DNA of 64,000 nucleotides from JBFJKD01 sp038106145 (GTDB lineage: Bacteria > Pseudomonadota > Gammaproteobacteria > Pseudomonadales > Porticoccaceae), in the NCBI GenBank assembly GCA_038106145.1, contig JAYODD010000011.1, forward strand, positions 30,138-94,137, given 5' to 3'. Both the position numbers and the translations under genes were made by a program. Of the stretch, positions 44,465 to 54,313 are shown one piece after another. The first letter of the stretch is position 1. Every line of letters starts with the position of its first letter. Below the pieces are notes generated by a model, which made no database searches, was not told where the DNA came from, and saw nothing but the letters and a program-made list of their open reading frames with translations.

Positions 44465-45130
44465 ATGACGGACAAAACGAAAGATATCCTGTTTAAACCC
44501 ATTCTGGATAACAACCCGATCGCGCTGCAGATTCTGGGTATTTGTTCTGCCCTGGCGGTAACCTCGCAAATGTCGGTGGCATTCGTGATGTGCGTGGCAC
44601 TGACGGTTGTTACTGCTTTTTCAAATTTCTTTATTTCAATTATCCGGCACCATATTCCCGGTAGTATTCGCATCATCGTGCAAATGACCATCATCGCGTC
44701 GTTGGTGATCGTGGTGGATCAGATACTTAAGGCAGTGGCGTACGAGATCAGCAAGCAATTGTCGGTGTTTGTCGGCCTGATTATCACCAACTGTATTGTG
44801 ATGGGACGCGCTGAAGCCTTTGCGATGAAAAACCCACCGGTTGCCAGTTTTCTCGACGGGATCGGCAATGGTCTTGGCTACAGTACGATTTTAATGAGCC
44901 TGGCGGTGGTGCGGGAATTATTCGGCTCCGGAAAAATGTTTGGCCAGGAAATATTTTCGGTGGTGAGTGCCGGGGGCTGGTACGTGCCGAACGGGCTGCT
45001 GTTGTTGCCCCCATCGGCGTTTTTCCTGATCGGCGGGTTTATCTGGGCGCTGCGCAGTTTCAAACGGGAGCAAGTGGAAGCGCCGGAATATAAAATGGCG
45101 CCCAACACAAAAATCGGGGAGGCCACCTGA
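44465..45130 (+). CDS. nqrD: Na+-translocating NADH:quinone reductase subunit D
   Basis: 221 residues with six membrane helices, related to NqrE and RnfA/E. LFKPILDNNPIALQILGICS and NCIVMGRAEAFAMKNPP are characteristic; the cysteine in TNCIVMGRAEAF belongs to the 2Fe-2S site shared between D and E. The ATG at 44465 follows GGAGG. Stop and next start overlap (TGATG). Confidence 0.97.
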   Translation: MTDKTKDILFKPILDNNPIALQILGICSALAVTSQMSVAFVMCVALTVVTAFSNFFISIIRHHIPGSIRIIVQMTIIASLVIVVDQILKAVAYEISKQLSVFVGLIITNCIVMGRAEAFAMKNPPVASFLDGIGNGLGYSTILMSLAVVRELFGSGKMFGQEIFSVVSAGGWYVPNGLLLLPPSAFFLIGGFIWALRSFKREQVEAPEYKMAPNTKIGEAT

Positions 45131-45747
45131 TGGAACACTATATTGGCTTGCTGGTACGAGCGGTTTTTATTGAAAACATGGCCCTCGCGTTCTTTTTGGG
45201 CATGTGCACTTTTTTGGCTATATCAAAAAAAGTTGAAGCTGCTATTGGATTAGGCATTGCAGTTATCGTGGTGCTTTCGGTTACGGTCCCGGTAAATAAT
45301 TTGATTTATCGCTACTTGCTGGTCGAGGGGGCGCTGAGCTGGACTGGAATTGAGAGTCTCAAACAGGTAGATCTGAGTTTTCTTGGTTTGTTGAGTTACA
45401 TTGGCGTGATTGCCGCCATTGTGCAGATTATGGAAATGTTTCTCGATCGCTATGTGCCAGCCCTGTACAACGCCCTCGGCGTATTTCTGCCCTTGATCAC
45501 CGTTAATTGCGCGATATTGGGCGCGGCGCTATTCATGGTTGAGCGCGATTACAATTTTGGGGAAAGCGCGGTGTATGGTTTTGGCGCCGGTCTCGGTTGG
45601 GCGTTGGCCATCACTGCCCTGGCCGGTATTCGGGAAAAACTAAAATACAGCGATATGCCTGAAGGGCTGCGTGGCCTGGGTGGGGCGTTTATGATTGTGG
45701 GATTAATGTCCCTCGGCTTCATGTCGTTCGGTGGCATCGACCTGTAA
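45130..45747 (+). CDS. nqrE: Na+-translocating NADH:quinone reductase subunit E
   Basis: 205 residues, six membrane helices. IENMALAFFLGMCTFLAISKK and TVNCAILGAALFMVERDY hold the conserved cysteines that, with those of NqrD, bind the intramembrane Fe-S centre. Topology is inverted with respect to NqrD. Coupled to nqrD by the TGATG overlap. Confidence 0.97.
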   Translation: MEHYIGLLVRAVFIENMALAFFLGMCTFLAISKKVEAAIGLGIAVIVVLSVTVPVNNLIYRYLLVEGALSWTGIESLKQVDLSFLGLLSYIGVIAAIVQIMEMFLDRYVPALYNALGVFLPLITVNCAILGAALFMVERDYNFGESAVYGFGAGLGWALAITALAGIREKLKYSDMPEGLRGLGGAFMIVGLMSLGFMSFGGIDL

Positions 45748-45769
45748 GGGCGAGATCTAGAGAAATATT

Positions 45770-47002
45770 ATGAGTATGGAAAATATTACGATTTTACTCG
45801 GTGTCGGCATGTTTACCGCAGTGGTGCTGGCTCTGGTATTTTTTATTCTCGGCGCCCGTTCGAAACTGGTTAGTGCGGGGCACGTGAATATAGAAATTAA
45901 CGGCGAGAAAACCATCGACGTCGCCGCTGGTGAAAAGTTATTGCAGACGCTTGCAGCCAACGACATCTTTCTCGCTTCGGCCTGTGGCGGTGGTGGTAGC
46001 TGCGCCCAGTGTAAATGCATTATTTCTGAAGGTGGCGGCTCTATCCTGCCAACGGAGGAATCCCACTTTAACCGTCGTGAAATTCGTGAGGGCTGGCGTC
46101 TTTCGTGTCAGGTACCGGTTAAGCAGGATATGAAGATCGTGGTGCCGGAAGAGGTCTTTGGGGTCAAGCAATGGGAATGTACGGTTGAGTCCAACCCCAA
46201 CGTGGCAACTTTTATCAAGGAGCTTACCCTGCGCTTGCCGGAAGGCGAGAACGTGGATTTTCGCGCGGGCGGCTATGTACAGCTGGAAGCGCCGCCGCAC
46301 CACGTTAAGTTCCGTGATTTTGATATTGAAGAAAAATATCGGGGCGACTGGGAGCATTTTAAATTTTTCGATCTGGAGTCAAAAACCGACGAAACGGTCA
46401 TTCGCGCCTATTCCATGGCCAACTATCCGGAAGAGCGGGGTATCGTTAAGTTCAATATTCGTATTGCCACGCCGCCGCCACGCACACAGGGGTTGCCGCC
46501 GGGCAAAATGTCGTCCTATGTTTTTAGCCTCAAGCCCGGTGACAAGATGACGGTTTATGGGCCATTTGGCGAGTTTTTTGCCCAGGACACCGACAAGGAA
46601 ATGGTGTTTATCGGTGGCGGCGCCGGCATGGCGCCCATGCGTTCGCATCTGTTTGATCAGCTGCGACGCCTGAAAACCGATCGCAAAATTAGCTTCTGGT
46701 ATGGCGCTCGCAGTTTGCGCGAAATGTTCTATGTGGAAGATTTTGATTCCCTGGCGGCGGAGAACTCGAATTTCGAATGGCACGTGGCCCTGTCGGAACC
46801 GCAACCGGAAGATAACTGGAGTGGTTACACCGGCTTTATCCACAATGTACTGTATGAAAATTACCTCAAGGACCATCCCGCACCGGAAGATTGCGAATAC
46901 TACATGTGTGGTCCACCCATGATGAATGCGGCGGTAATCAAGCTGCTTAAAGATCTGGGCGTCGAAGACGATCACGTGTTCCTGGATGACTTTGGTGGCT
47001 AA
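45770..47002 (+). CDS. nqrF: Na+-translocating NADH:quinone reductase subunit F
   Basis: 410 residues: an N-terminal membrane helix, a 2Fe-2S domain (ACGGGGSCAQCKC with the fourth cysteine in WRLSCQV), an FAD domain (RAYSMANYPEE) and an NADH domain (VFIGGGAGMAPMRSH, YYMCGPPMMNAAV). It takes electrons from NADH into the pump. Its 3' end overlaps apbE by 17 bases. Confidence 0.98.
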   Translation: MSMENITILLGVGMFTAVVLALVFFILGARSKLVSAGHVNIEINGEKTIDVAAGEKLLQTLAANDIFLASACGGGGSCAQCKCIISEGGGSILPTEESHFNRREIREGWRLSCQVPVKQDMKIVVPEEVFGVKQWECTVESNPNVATFIKELTLRLPEGENVDFRAGGYVQLEAPPHHVKFRDFDIEEKYRGDWEHFKFFDLESKTDETVIRAYSMANYPEERGIVKFNIRIATPPPRTQGLPPGKMSSYVFSLKPGDKMTVYGPFGEFFAQDTDKEMVFIGGGAGMAPMRSHLFDQLRRLKTDRKISFWYGARSLREMFYVEDFDSLAAENSNFEWHVALSEPQPEDNWSGYTGFIHNVLYENYLKDHPAPEDCEYYMCGPPMMNAAVIKLLKDLGVEDDHVFLDDFGG

Positions 47003-48071
47003 TCTGCCACAACCCGCAATATCGAGAACGAGGTCCCGGGTGGCCTCGTTTTTGTTTGTGGGGGGAATAATGGCCTCCCTTCTGGCAACCTGGGGATGCG
47101 AACCCGCAGTTCGTGAAATCGTCTTTAACGGTCATACCATGGGCACCAGCTACCAGATTAAGGTGGTGGCGGATGGCAATACCCTTCCGCGGGACCTGGA
47201 GGCGCAGGTACAGAGCACCCTGGACGCTGTCGATCAGTCGATGAGTACCTACCAGCCTGATTCAGAACTCAATCGCCTGAATCGCCATCCGGTGGGAGAA
47301 GTCTTCGCCGTTAGCCCCGACCTGTGGGCGGTACTCGAAATTTCAGCAACGGTGTATACCCTTACCGGTGGTGCATTTGATCCAACCGTCGCGCCATTGG
47401 TGGATGTTTGGGGTTTTGGTCCCGTTGAGACGGGTGATCGTGTTCCCGCCGACACTGAAATAGAGGCGCTGCTGGGGCAGATCGGGCTGGATAAATTAGT
47501 GCGCGACCCGGCTCGTCGCACGGTGGTAAAAACCAGTTCCCTGCAACTGGATTTATCCGCGGTGGCCAAGGGTTATGCGGCGGACAATGTGGCGCACCTG
47601 TTGCGAGACCAGGGCGTCACTCGCTATATGGTAGAAATCGGCGGCGAACTTGCGCTCGCGGGTTTGAACAGCGCCGGAGAATCCTGGCGCATTGCCATCG
47701 AGACGCCAGCCCTGCTGCATGGAGAAGTACAAAAAATTATTGCTGTCAGCGATCGCGGTGTAGCCACATCCGGCGACTACCGTAATTATTTTGAAAAAGA
47801 CGGCGCGCGCTATAGCCATACTATCGATCCGCGTACGGGTAAACCGATTACCCACCAACTGGCTTCCGTCACCGTGATCGCGGAGACTTCAGCCCTGGCC
47901 GACGCGCTGGCGACCGGGTTTGACGTGCTCGGCGCGCAGCAGGCGTTGGCTGTCGCAAACGAGTTGAGTATCCCGGTGTTCCTGCTGGTCCGACGTGAAG
48001 GTACATTTAAACAACTTTACAATCGGGCATTCGCACCCTACCTTAACGCGGATAGCGCAGTGGAGGAATAA
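46986..48071 (+). CDS. apbE: FAD:protein FMN transferase ApbE
   Basis: 361-residue lipoprotein (signal ending LLATWGC) that attaches FMN to threonines of NqrB and NqrC in the periplasm. HTMGTSYQIKV, GGAFDPTVAPLVDVWGFGP, DLSAVAKGYAAD, GGELALAG and SHTIDPRTGKPI carry the FAD and Mg sites. The start lies inside nqrF, so it is translated with the operon it serves. Confidence 0.96.
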   Translation: MTLVANLPQPAISRTRSRVASFLFVGGIMASLLATWGCEPAVREIVFNGHTMGTSYQIKVVADGNTLPRDLEAQVQSTLDAVDQSMSTYQPDSELNRLNRHPVGEVFAVSPDLWAVLEISATVYTLTGGAFDPTVAPLVDVWGFGPVETGDRVPADTEIEALLGQIGLDKLVRDPARRTVVKTSSLQLDLSAVAKGYAADNVAHLLRDQGVTRYMVEIGGELALAGLNSAGESWRIAIETPALLHGEVQKIIAVSDRGVATSGDYRNYFEKDGARYSHTIDPRTGKPITHQLASVTVIAETSALADALATGFDVLGAQQALAVANELSIPVFLLVRREGTFKQLYNRAFAPYLNADSAVEE

Positions 48072-48073
48072 TC

Positions 48074-48328
48074 GTGCTGGAATTAGGCTTGGCATTTCTC
48101 GTCATTCTCGCCCTGGTTGGCGCGATGTCCGTGGGGGTGATCTTTGGGCGTAACCCCATCAAGGGTACCTGCGGTGGCATGGCGGCGCTGAAAATGGGCT
48201 CCGGCTGCGATATCTGTGGTGGTGATGCCAGTAAATGCGACGAAGAATTTCCCGTCAAAGAAAAATCCCCGGCGTCCGACCGCGGTCAGCTTGGTTACGA
48301 TGCCGGCGCGCGCTCCACGACTCGGTAA
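48074..48328 (+). CDS. nqrM: NqrM, Na+-NQR maturation factor
   Basis: 84 residues from a GTG two bases after apbE. One N-terminal membrane helix (LGLAFLVILALVGAMSVGVIF) is followed by four cysteines in GTCGGMAALKMGSGCDIC and SKCDE. NqrM (DUF539) is needed to deliver iron to the NqrD/E centre. It completes the set of nqr and helper genes. The C-terminal 20 residues are variable. Confidence 0.93.
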   Translation: MLELGLAFLVILALVGAMSVGVIFGRNPIKGTCGGMAALKMGSGCDICGGDASKCDEEFPVKEKSPASDRGQLGYDAGARSTTR

Positions 48329-48439
48329 CAAACGCGTGGGTGTGCTAATTCAATCAACACTGCCGATGGCAACCGCTTTGCCGTGATTGACGATGGGTCT
48401 TCGCGCCCGGCAATACGGGTAGTATTCAGGGAGTAATCT

Positions 48440-49867
48440 GTGGCAACCCTTAAGTATGATTTAATTGTGATTGGCAGCGGGCCCGCCGGCGAAGGCGCGG
48501 CCATGACCGCAGTAAAAAAGGGTTGGTCGGTTGCGGTTGTCGATGAACGGCGTCTGGTCGGTGGCAACTGCACTCATCTTGGCACAATTCCTTCCAAGGC
48601 GTTGCGCAATAACGTGCGCCGCATCATTCAATACAACAGCATGCCGATGTTTCGCGCGATTGGCGAACCGCGCTGGTTTTCATTCCCGCAAATCATGCAG
48701 TCAGTGCAAACCGTTGTTGCCCGTCAGGTCGAGGAACGCACTCGCTATTATTCGCGCAACCGGATTGCGCTGCACACTGGCACTGCCAGATTCGTCGATC
48801 CGCAAACCCTGCGGATAGCGGTCCCGGATGGCACATTTGAAAGTTTACAGGCCGCGCATATTTTGATCGCCACCGGATCGCGACCCTACCATCCCGAGGA
48901 TGTGGATTTCAGCCACGCCAATATCTTCGATAGCGACACCATTCTGGGTCTACAGGGTACGCCCCGCAATATCATCATCTATGGAGCAGGGGTGATCGGC
49001 TGCGAATTCGCATCGATTTTTGCGGGCCTGGATTCGCGGGTTGATCTGGTTAATACGCGGGATCGATTGCTGGAGTTTCTGGACGACGAAATATCCGACG
49101 CACTCAGTTACCATCTGCGGGATACCAGTGTGCTGGTGCGGCACCGGGAGGAGTACGCACGGGTAATACCCCACGATCGCGGCGTGACCATGGAACTGAA
49201 GTCGGGCAAAAAAGTGCACGCGGAGGCGTTGCTGTGGTGCAATGGACGCACCGGCAACACTGACAGTCTGGGGCTGGAGGCCATCGGTATCAGCGCGGAT
49301 CACCGTGGACTGTTGAGCGTGAACAAGAATTATCAGACGGACATCGCGCATATTTACGCGGCCGGGGATGTTATTGGCTGGCCGTCACTGGCGGGTGCAG
49401 CCTACGATCAGGGTCACTTCGCAGCCGCCCATATGTGCGATATGGGCGAACAGCGGGTGGTGGAGGATGTGGCCAGCGGTATCTATACCATTCCAGAAAT
49501 CAGCTTTGTGGGCAAAAACGAGCGGGAACTGACGCGCGACGGAATTCCCTATGAAGTGGGACGCGCCTATTTTAAGAGCATCGCCCGCGCGCAAATTTCC
49601 GGAGACGATACGGGCATGTTGAAAATCCTGTTTCATCCAGACACGCTACAGATTCTGGGCATTCACTGTTTTGGGGCGGAGGCTGCGGAAATTATCCACA
49701 TTGGCCAGGCGATTATGAATCAGCAGGGTGCGGCGAATTCCATTGACTACTTTAGTCGCACCACCTTTAACTACCCGACCATGGCAGAGGCCTATCGGGT
49801 GGCCGCGATTGCCGGGTTAAACCGGGTAAGTCGGGCGACGCGCGGCGCGGGACCCGCGGGGGCATAA
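48440..49867 (+). CDS. sthA: Si-specific NAD(P)+ transhydrogenase (soluble)
   Basis: 475-residue flavoprotein that moves hydride between NADPH and NAD. FAD motif DLIVIGSGPAGEGAA, then GGNCTHLGTIPSKALR where the second cysteine of the usual disulfide pair is replaced by threonine, as is typical for SthA. NAD motif IIYGAGVIGCEFASIF and YAAGDVIGWPSLAGAA follow. GTG start. It stands 110 bases after nqrM, with its own leader. Confidence 0.96.
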   Translation: MATLKYDLIVIGSGPAGEGAAMTAVKKGWSVAVVDERRLVGGNCTHLGTIPSKALRNNVRRIIQYNSMPMFRAIGEPRWFSFPQIMQSVQTVVARQVEERTRYYSRNRIALHTGTARFVDPQTLRIAVPDGTFESLQAAHILIATGSRPYHPEDVDFSHANIFDSDTILGLQGTPRNIIIYGAGVIGCEFASIFAGLDSRVDLVNTRDRLLEFLDDEISDALSYHLRDTSVLVRHREEYARVIPHDRGVTMELKSGKKVHAEALLWCNGRTGNTDSLGLEAIGISADHRGLLSVNKNYQTDIAHIYAAGDVIGWPSLAGAAYDQGHFAAAHMCDMGEQRVVEDVASGIYTIPEISFVGKNERELTRDGIPYEVGRAYFKSIARAQISGDDTGMLKILFHPDTLQILGIHCFGAEAAEIIHIGQAIMNQQGAANSIDYFSRTTFNYPTMAEAYRVAAIAGLNRVSRATRGAGPAGA

Positions 49868-49877
49868 ACTGTAGTCG

Positions 49878-50177
49878 TTATTGGTTTGCCGGTCGATGTT
49901 TGAGCACCGTGTGCAGTACGTGGTCGTATTCAAAGTACACCAGGTAATCGGCGTATTCCCAGGAACTTATGGGCGGTGCGCCCACCGCTTCCTGTTTGCT
50001 CAACGGCGCGCCGAATCTCGCTTCCACCTGTTGTAGGGACATGCCGCGGGAGGGGCGCTCGATAGTCTGGTTTTGCGCGGCCTGCTGGCCCACTGGCAGT
50101 TTTATTTCGTCCGCGACCACCGCTGTTGGCAAAGCTGCCAACGCGGCACTTATCAGGACAAGCGTCATGTGTCTCAC
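49878..50177 (-). CDS. small periplasmic protein with a BamE/SmpA-like motif
   Basis: 99 residues with a signal peptide (LVLISAALAALPTAVVA). The mature part contains RGMSLQQVEARFGAP, which resembles the G-M-T-x-x-x-V-x-x-x-x-G-x-P motif of small outer-membrane proteins such as BamE, then SSWEYADYLVYFEYDHVLHT. A start at the next ATG (50168) is also possible. Convergent with sthA. Similar genes lie at this place in Pseudomonas, without assigned function. Confidence 0.7.
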   Translation of the reverse strand: MRHMTLVLISAALAALPTAVVADEIKLPVGQQAAQNQTIERPSRGMSLQQVEARFGAPLSKQEAVGAPPISSWEYADYLVYFEYDHVLHTVLKHRPANQ

Positions 50178-50418
50178 CGGGCGTTTCCTCCAGATTTTTG
50201 CAATGACCCGCTGATTATAGTCAGCAATTCGGCGGTAAGTACAACCGAAAAGCCACTTTGCTACGATGCCGTTGGGTGGTTCACAAAATTCTGTGCCTTG
50301 GTCGATGGGTCGCTGCGCTTCCCCTTTACGGCCGACAATGCCGCGCGTAAATAAATAAAATTGCTATCGCGCCGCGGCAAAGCTTGTTCTGGTGACCGCT
50401 TTTAGCTTTAATCCACCG

Positions 50419-51657
50419 ATGTTTATAAATCTGCCATTGTTTATCGGTCTGCGTTATATCCTCAGCAAACGGCGCGAGGGTTTTGTCTCATTTGTGTCGC
50501 TGTTTTCTTTTTGCGCCATGGCTCTGGGGGTGATGGCGTTGATTGTTGTCATGTCGGTGATGAATGGCTTCGATCGTGAGATCAAAACGCGGATTCTGAA
50601 TATCATTCCCCATATCACCCTGCACCATGCCAGGGGCCTGGAAGACTGGGCACACTGGGCTAATAAGGTAGCCCAGTTGCCCGGAGTCAGCGCGGTGACT
50701 CCATTTGTGGATGGTTCGGCCATGCTCACTTTTGGCGATCGCTTTCAGGGTGTCAGTCTGCAGGGGATTGACCCGGCGCTACCCCAGGAAGCTATGCCGC
50801 TTAGCGAGCATTTGATTTTTGGTGATCTGGGGCAACTACAACCCGGCAGCTTTGGCGTGGTGTTGGGTAGTATGCTGGCCCAGAGTCTGGGCGTGATCAC
50901 CGGCGATACCCTGTTACTTACCCTGCCGCAGGTGACCGTTACGCCAGTGGGTATTTTCCCGCGGGTCAAGCGCGTGACGGTGGTCGGTGTCTTTCAGGTG
51001 GGGGCGCAGGTGGATGAGGGCATTGCATTTATCCACATTGCCGACGCGCGCAAATTGCTTCGACTGGGCGATCGGGTCAGAGGCCTGCGGGTGATTCTCG
51101 CCGATCCCTTTGCCAACACCGCTCTCGCCGTTAGAGCGCAACTGCCGCAACAGATCGAGATGAGTACCTGGCAGGAGTCCATGGGCAGCCTGTTTCGGGC
51201 GATTCGCATGGAAAAAATGGTTGTAGGACTGTTGTTGATGGTTATTGTTGGCGTGGCCGCCTTTAACATTGTTGCCAGTCTGGTATTGATGGTAAACGAC
51301 AAACGCAAAGATATTGCCGTATTGCGCACCATGGGTGCGGACGCGGCGACCATCACGGCGATATTTCGTATACAGGGGGGGGTGGTGGGAATGATGGGCG
51401 TTGTCACGGGCGTGCTGGTTGGTTGCGTGGTCGCCATTAATATTGGCGCCATAGTGGCCGCACTGGAAAATTTGTTCGGGTTTTATTTGTTTGATCCGGG
51501 AATGTATTTTATTCGTCGTCTGCCCTCGCAATTACTGTGGCAGGACGTTGTGCTGATCGCCACCGCGGGCGTCGTCCTCAGTCTGTTGGCGACTCTCTAT
51601 CCGGCGTCCCGCGCCGGGCAAGTACAACCCGCCGAGGCGCTGCGCTATGACCACTGA
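50419..51657 (+). CDS. lolC: lipoprotein-releasing ABC transporter permease LolC
   Basis: 412 residues with four membrane helices and one large periplasmic domain. MFINLPLFIGLRYILSKRRE matches LolC N-termini, so the ATG at 50419 is used rather than the GTG at 50392. VMALIVVMSVMNGFDREIK is the family motif after helix 1, and VAAFNIVASLVLMVNDKRKD follows. It passes outer-membrane lipoproteins to LolA. Overlaps lolD by 11 bases. Confidence 0.93.
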   Translation: MFINLPLFIGLRYILSKRREGFVSFVSLFSFCAMALGVMALIVVMSVMNGFDREIKTRILNIIPHITLHHARGLEDWAHWANKVAQLPGVSAVTPFVDGSAMLTFGDRFQGVSLQGIDPALPQEAMPLSEHLIFGDLGQLQPGSFGVVLGSMLAQSLGVITGDTLLLTLPQVTVTPVGIFPRVKRVTVVGVFQVGAQVDEGIAFIHIADARKLLRLGDRVRGLRVILADPFANTALAVRAQLPQQIEMSTWQESMGSLFRAIRMEKMVVGLLLMVIVGVAAFNIVASLVLMVNDKRKDIAVLRTMGADAATITAIFRIQGGVVGMMGVVTGVLVGCVVAINIGAIVAALENLFGFYLFDPGMYFIRRLPSQLLWQDVVLIATAGVVLSLLATLYPASRAGQVQPAEALRYDH

Positions 51658-52363
51658 TGTTGCAATGGGCGACCACACGGCGGTTTTGTATTGTCGCGAC
51701 GTGTACAAATCCTATCGGCAAGGCAGTGCAGAGGTCGAGGTCTTGACGGGGGTTAACCTGAGCGTCGCAGCTGGAGAAAAATTGGCAATAGTCGGCGCTT
51801 CTGGCTCAGGCAAGTCCACCTTGCTAAATATGCTCGGCGGACTGGATGATCCGTCAGCCGGCGAGATCTGGATTCAGGGCGCGGCGGTAGCGCCGATGTC
51901 GGAGTCGCAACGCGCGCGCTGGCGCAATCAGCACCTGGGGTTTGTATATCAGTTTCATCACTTACTGCCGGAATTTTCCGCGTTGGAAAATGTTGCCATG
52001 CCGTTGTTAATCGGTGGCGTGGCGCCCGCGATTGCCCGCGAGCGGGCCCGGCTGCTATTGGCGGATGTTGGTCTGGCGGCGCGAACCAGCCACAAGCCTG
52101 CGGCTTTGTCCGGTGGCGAGCGACAACGGGTCGCGATAGCGCGTGCGCTGGCAACGTCTCCCGGCTGTGTGTTGATGGACGAACCGACCGGGAATCTGGA
52201 TCCAGCCACGGCACAGACCGTGTTGGAGTTGTTACTCAAGCTGAATCAAGAATCCGCTATCAGTTTTGTTGTGGTTACCCATGATCGTCACATCGCCGCG
52301 CGCATGGACCGGGTGGTGAGTCTGCAGGATGGCCGCTTGCGCGACCTGGATGGTGGATCTTGA
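51647..52363 (+). CDS. lolD: lipoprotein-releasing ABC transporter ATPase LolD
   Basis: 238 residues. Walker A GASGSGKST (50-58), signature LSGGERQ (154-160), Walker B CVLMDEP (174-180) with TGNLD next. LYCRDVYKSYRQG at the start is typical of LolD. Powers release of lipoproteins from the inner membrane. The stop overlaps the lolE start by four bases. Confidence 0.96.
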   Translation: MTTDVAMGDHTAVLYCRDVYKSYRQGSAEVEVLTGVNLSVAAGEKLAIVGASGSGKSTLLNMLGGLDDPSAGEIWIQGAAVAPMSESQRARWRNQHLGFVYQFHHLLPEFSALENVAMPLLIGGVAPAIARERARLLLADVGLAARTSHKPAALSGGERQRVAIARALATSPGCVLMDEPTGNLDPATAQTVLELLLKLNQESAISFVVVTHDRHIAARMDRVVSLQDGRLRDLDGGS

Positions 52364-53589
52364 ATCGCGGTTATTCGCTGTTTATCGGCTCGCGATTTTT
52401 TTTCAGCGGTACCGGCAGTCGCCTGGTGTCATTTATTTCGGTGCTCACCGTATCGGGTCTGGTGCTGGGTATTGCCCTGTTGATCGTGGTGTTGTCGGTG
52501 ATGAATGGCTTTGATCGGGAGATGCGCACCCGCATTCTCGGTGTGGTACCCCACATACAGCTGTATAAGGACGGCGGCATTGCAAACTGGCAGGCCACGG
52601 CCGCTGCCGTAGCGCAAACCCCTGGGGTGATCGACGCCATACCGGTCACCCGCGTCAGCGGTATGCTAAATTTTCATGGGGTGGTTGAGCCAGTGGACAT
52701 GCAGGGTGTGGCGCCTGAACTGTTTGCTAATGTGGTCAGTGATGTGTTGCCTCCCGCGGTGCTGAATAAACTTACCGACCGGGGCATTCTGTTATCGGGG
52801 GTAGTCGCTGGCAAGTTGGGGGTGGAGGAGGGGCAAAGTGTCACCCTGTTTGTGCCGCGGGGCGAGCGGCCGGGGAGTGGTGTGGCGCCGGACATTCGCA
52901 TTTTCGAAGTGGCGGGCATTATCGATACCCATACCACCATTGATAACTCCCTGGCGCTAATCACATTGTCAGCAGCCAGCGATATCGCTGGACTGGGCAC
53001 CGCTGCGCAGGGGTTGCGGGTACGGGTTGACGATATCTTTGCCGCGCGGGATACGGGGTTTGCGCTGGTGTCGCGATTACCTCCGGGCTACAGTTTTGTC
53101 GACTGGATGCAAACCCACGGCAACCTTTATCAAGCCATTCAAATGTCCCGCAACCTGGTGGGTATGCTGATATTTTTGATTATCGCCATTGCGGTGTTTA
53201 ACGTTGTCGCCATGCTGGTGATGACGGTCGTGGAAAAACGCCCGGCCATTGCGATTCTGAAAACGCTGGGTGCGACCAACCGGGGAATTTTGACGGTATT
53301 TTTAGTGCAGGGCACACTAATTGGCCTGTTTGGGGCGGCGCTGGGGGTGGTGCTCGGTCTGCTTGGCGCCAGTTACGTGGCCGATGTAGTGCGCTGGCTG
53401 GAGCATCTGTTTCAATTTCAATTTCTCACTGCGGAAGTGTATCCCATCGATTATTTACCATCAGACCTGCGCGCGTCGGATGTAGTGGTGGTGGTGACGG
53501 TGGCGCTGGTGTTGAATTTTTTTGCAACCCTCTATCCCGCGTGGCAGGCCGCCCGCGTGCGGCCTGCGGACGTTTTACGTTACGAATAG
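52360..53589 (+). CDS. lolE: lipoprotein-releasing ABC transporter permease LolE
   Basis: 409 residues from a TTG overlapping the lolD stop (TTGA). The N-terminus YSLFIGSRFFFSGTGSRLVS and LGIALLIVVLSVMNGFDREM parallel LolC; the C-terminus has YPIDYLPSDLRASDVVVVVT. It pairs with LolC in one LolCD2E complex and recognises the lipoprotein. The two permeases differ enough to be distinct subunits, not a LolF arrangement. Confidence 0.93.
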   Translation: MNRGYSLFIGSRFFFSGTGSRLVSFISVLTVSGLVLGIALLIVVLSVMNGFDREMRTRILGVVPHIQLYKDGGIANWQATAAAVAQTPGVIDAIPVTRVSGMLNFHGVVEPVDMQGVAPELFANVVSDVLPPAVLNKLTDRGILLSGVVAGKLGVEEGQSVTLFVPRGERPGSGVAPDIRIFEVAGIIDTHTTIDNSLALITLSAASDIAGLGTAAQGLRVRVDDIFAARDTGFALVSRLPPGYSFVDWMQTHGNLYQAIQMSRNLVGMLIFLIIAIAVFNVVAMLVMTVVEKRPAIAILKTLGATNRGILTVFLVQGTLIGLFGAALGVVLGLLGASYVADVVRWLEHLFQFQFLTAEVYPIDYLPSDLRASDVVVVVTVALVLNFFATLYPAWQAARVRPADVLRYE

Positions 53590-53607
53590 TGTGGCTCCCC
53601 GTCCCCT

Positions 53608-54132
53608 TCAAGGGGGTGGTTGCCGCCGCAGTTTACGCTGTCGCCAATCGCTGGTAATTTTCCAGCGCCACAGGCCACGCACGGCCCAATAACCGGCTGT
53701 GCCGAGCACCACTCCGGACAGTACGCTGCCTATAACCACCGGCAATAAAATATGCTGCCCCTGGTCGAGAAACCATTCCCAGGAAAAGTTAAATTTAATC
53801 GCGACGGGGGTTGCGCCGAGGATCCACTGCCCGATCCAGTAGCTCGCCACCGTCAGGGGCGGAATGGTCAGTGGGTTGCTGATCCACACCAGTGCCAGAC
53901 TGATGGGTAAATTACCGCGCACCATCAATGCCGCCAGGGTCACAATGATCATGTGCCCCGGCAGCGGTAGAAATGCGCAGAACAGCCCGACCAGAAACGC
54001 CTTCGCTACGGAATCCCGATTGAGGTGGAACAGGTTGGGGTCGTGCAGTATCGGACCCATCCAGCGCAGGGATTTGTGCTCGGCGACAGTGCTTGAAGAG
54101 GGCAGCCAGCGGCGAATAAATTTGCGTGGCAT
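53608..54132 (-). CDS. DUF2062 membrane protein
   Basis: 174 residues with two or three membrane helices. FLVGLFCAFLPLPGHMIIVTLAAL and NLPISLALVWISNPLTIPPL are the DUF2062 signature (GLFxAFxPxPGQM, WVSNPLT). Basic N- and C-termini face the cytoplasm. Function unknown; the family often lies beside lolCDE or comEC. Convergent with lolE across an 18-base gap. Confidence 0.9.
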   Translation of the reverse strand: MPRKFIRRWLPSSSTVAEHKSLRWMGPILHDPNLFHLNRDSVAKAFLVGLFCAFLPLPGHMIIVTLAALMVRGNLPISLALVWISNPLTIPPLTVASYWIGQWILGATPVAIKFNFSWEWFLDQGQHILLPVVIGSVLSGVVLGTAGYWAVRGLWRWKITSDWRQRKLRRQPPP

Positions 54133-54313
54133 GGGTAACTTTCCGGACAGCTTGGGCGTTTCGCATTATGCCGCTTTTCCTACAGTGACTCTAGAAATTC
54201 GAACCGAAAGTTAATTGAATTTTTTACCGGGAGGGGCAGTTTCCAAAGCCCTGACAGGACGCTTCTTCCCGCCATGAAATAAAGCCGAACAGATCATTTG
54301 TCAGTCAAAGCAA

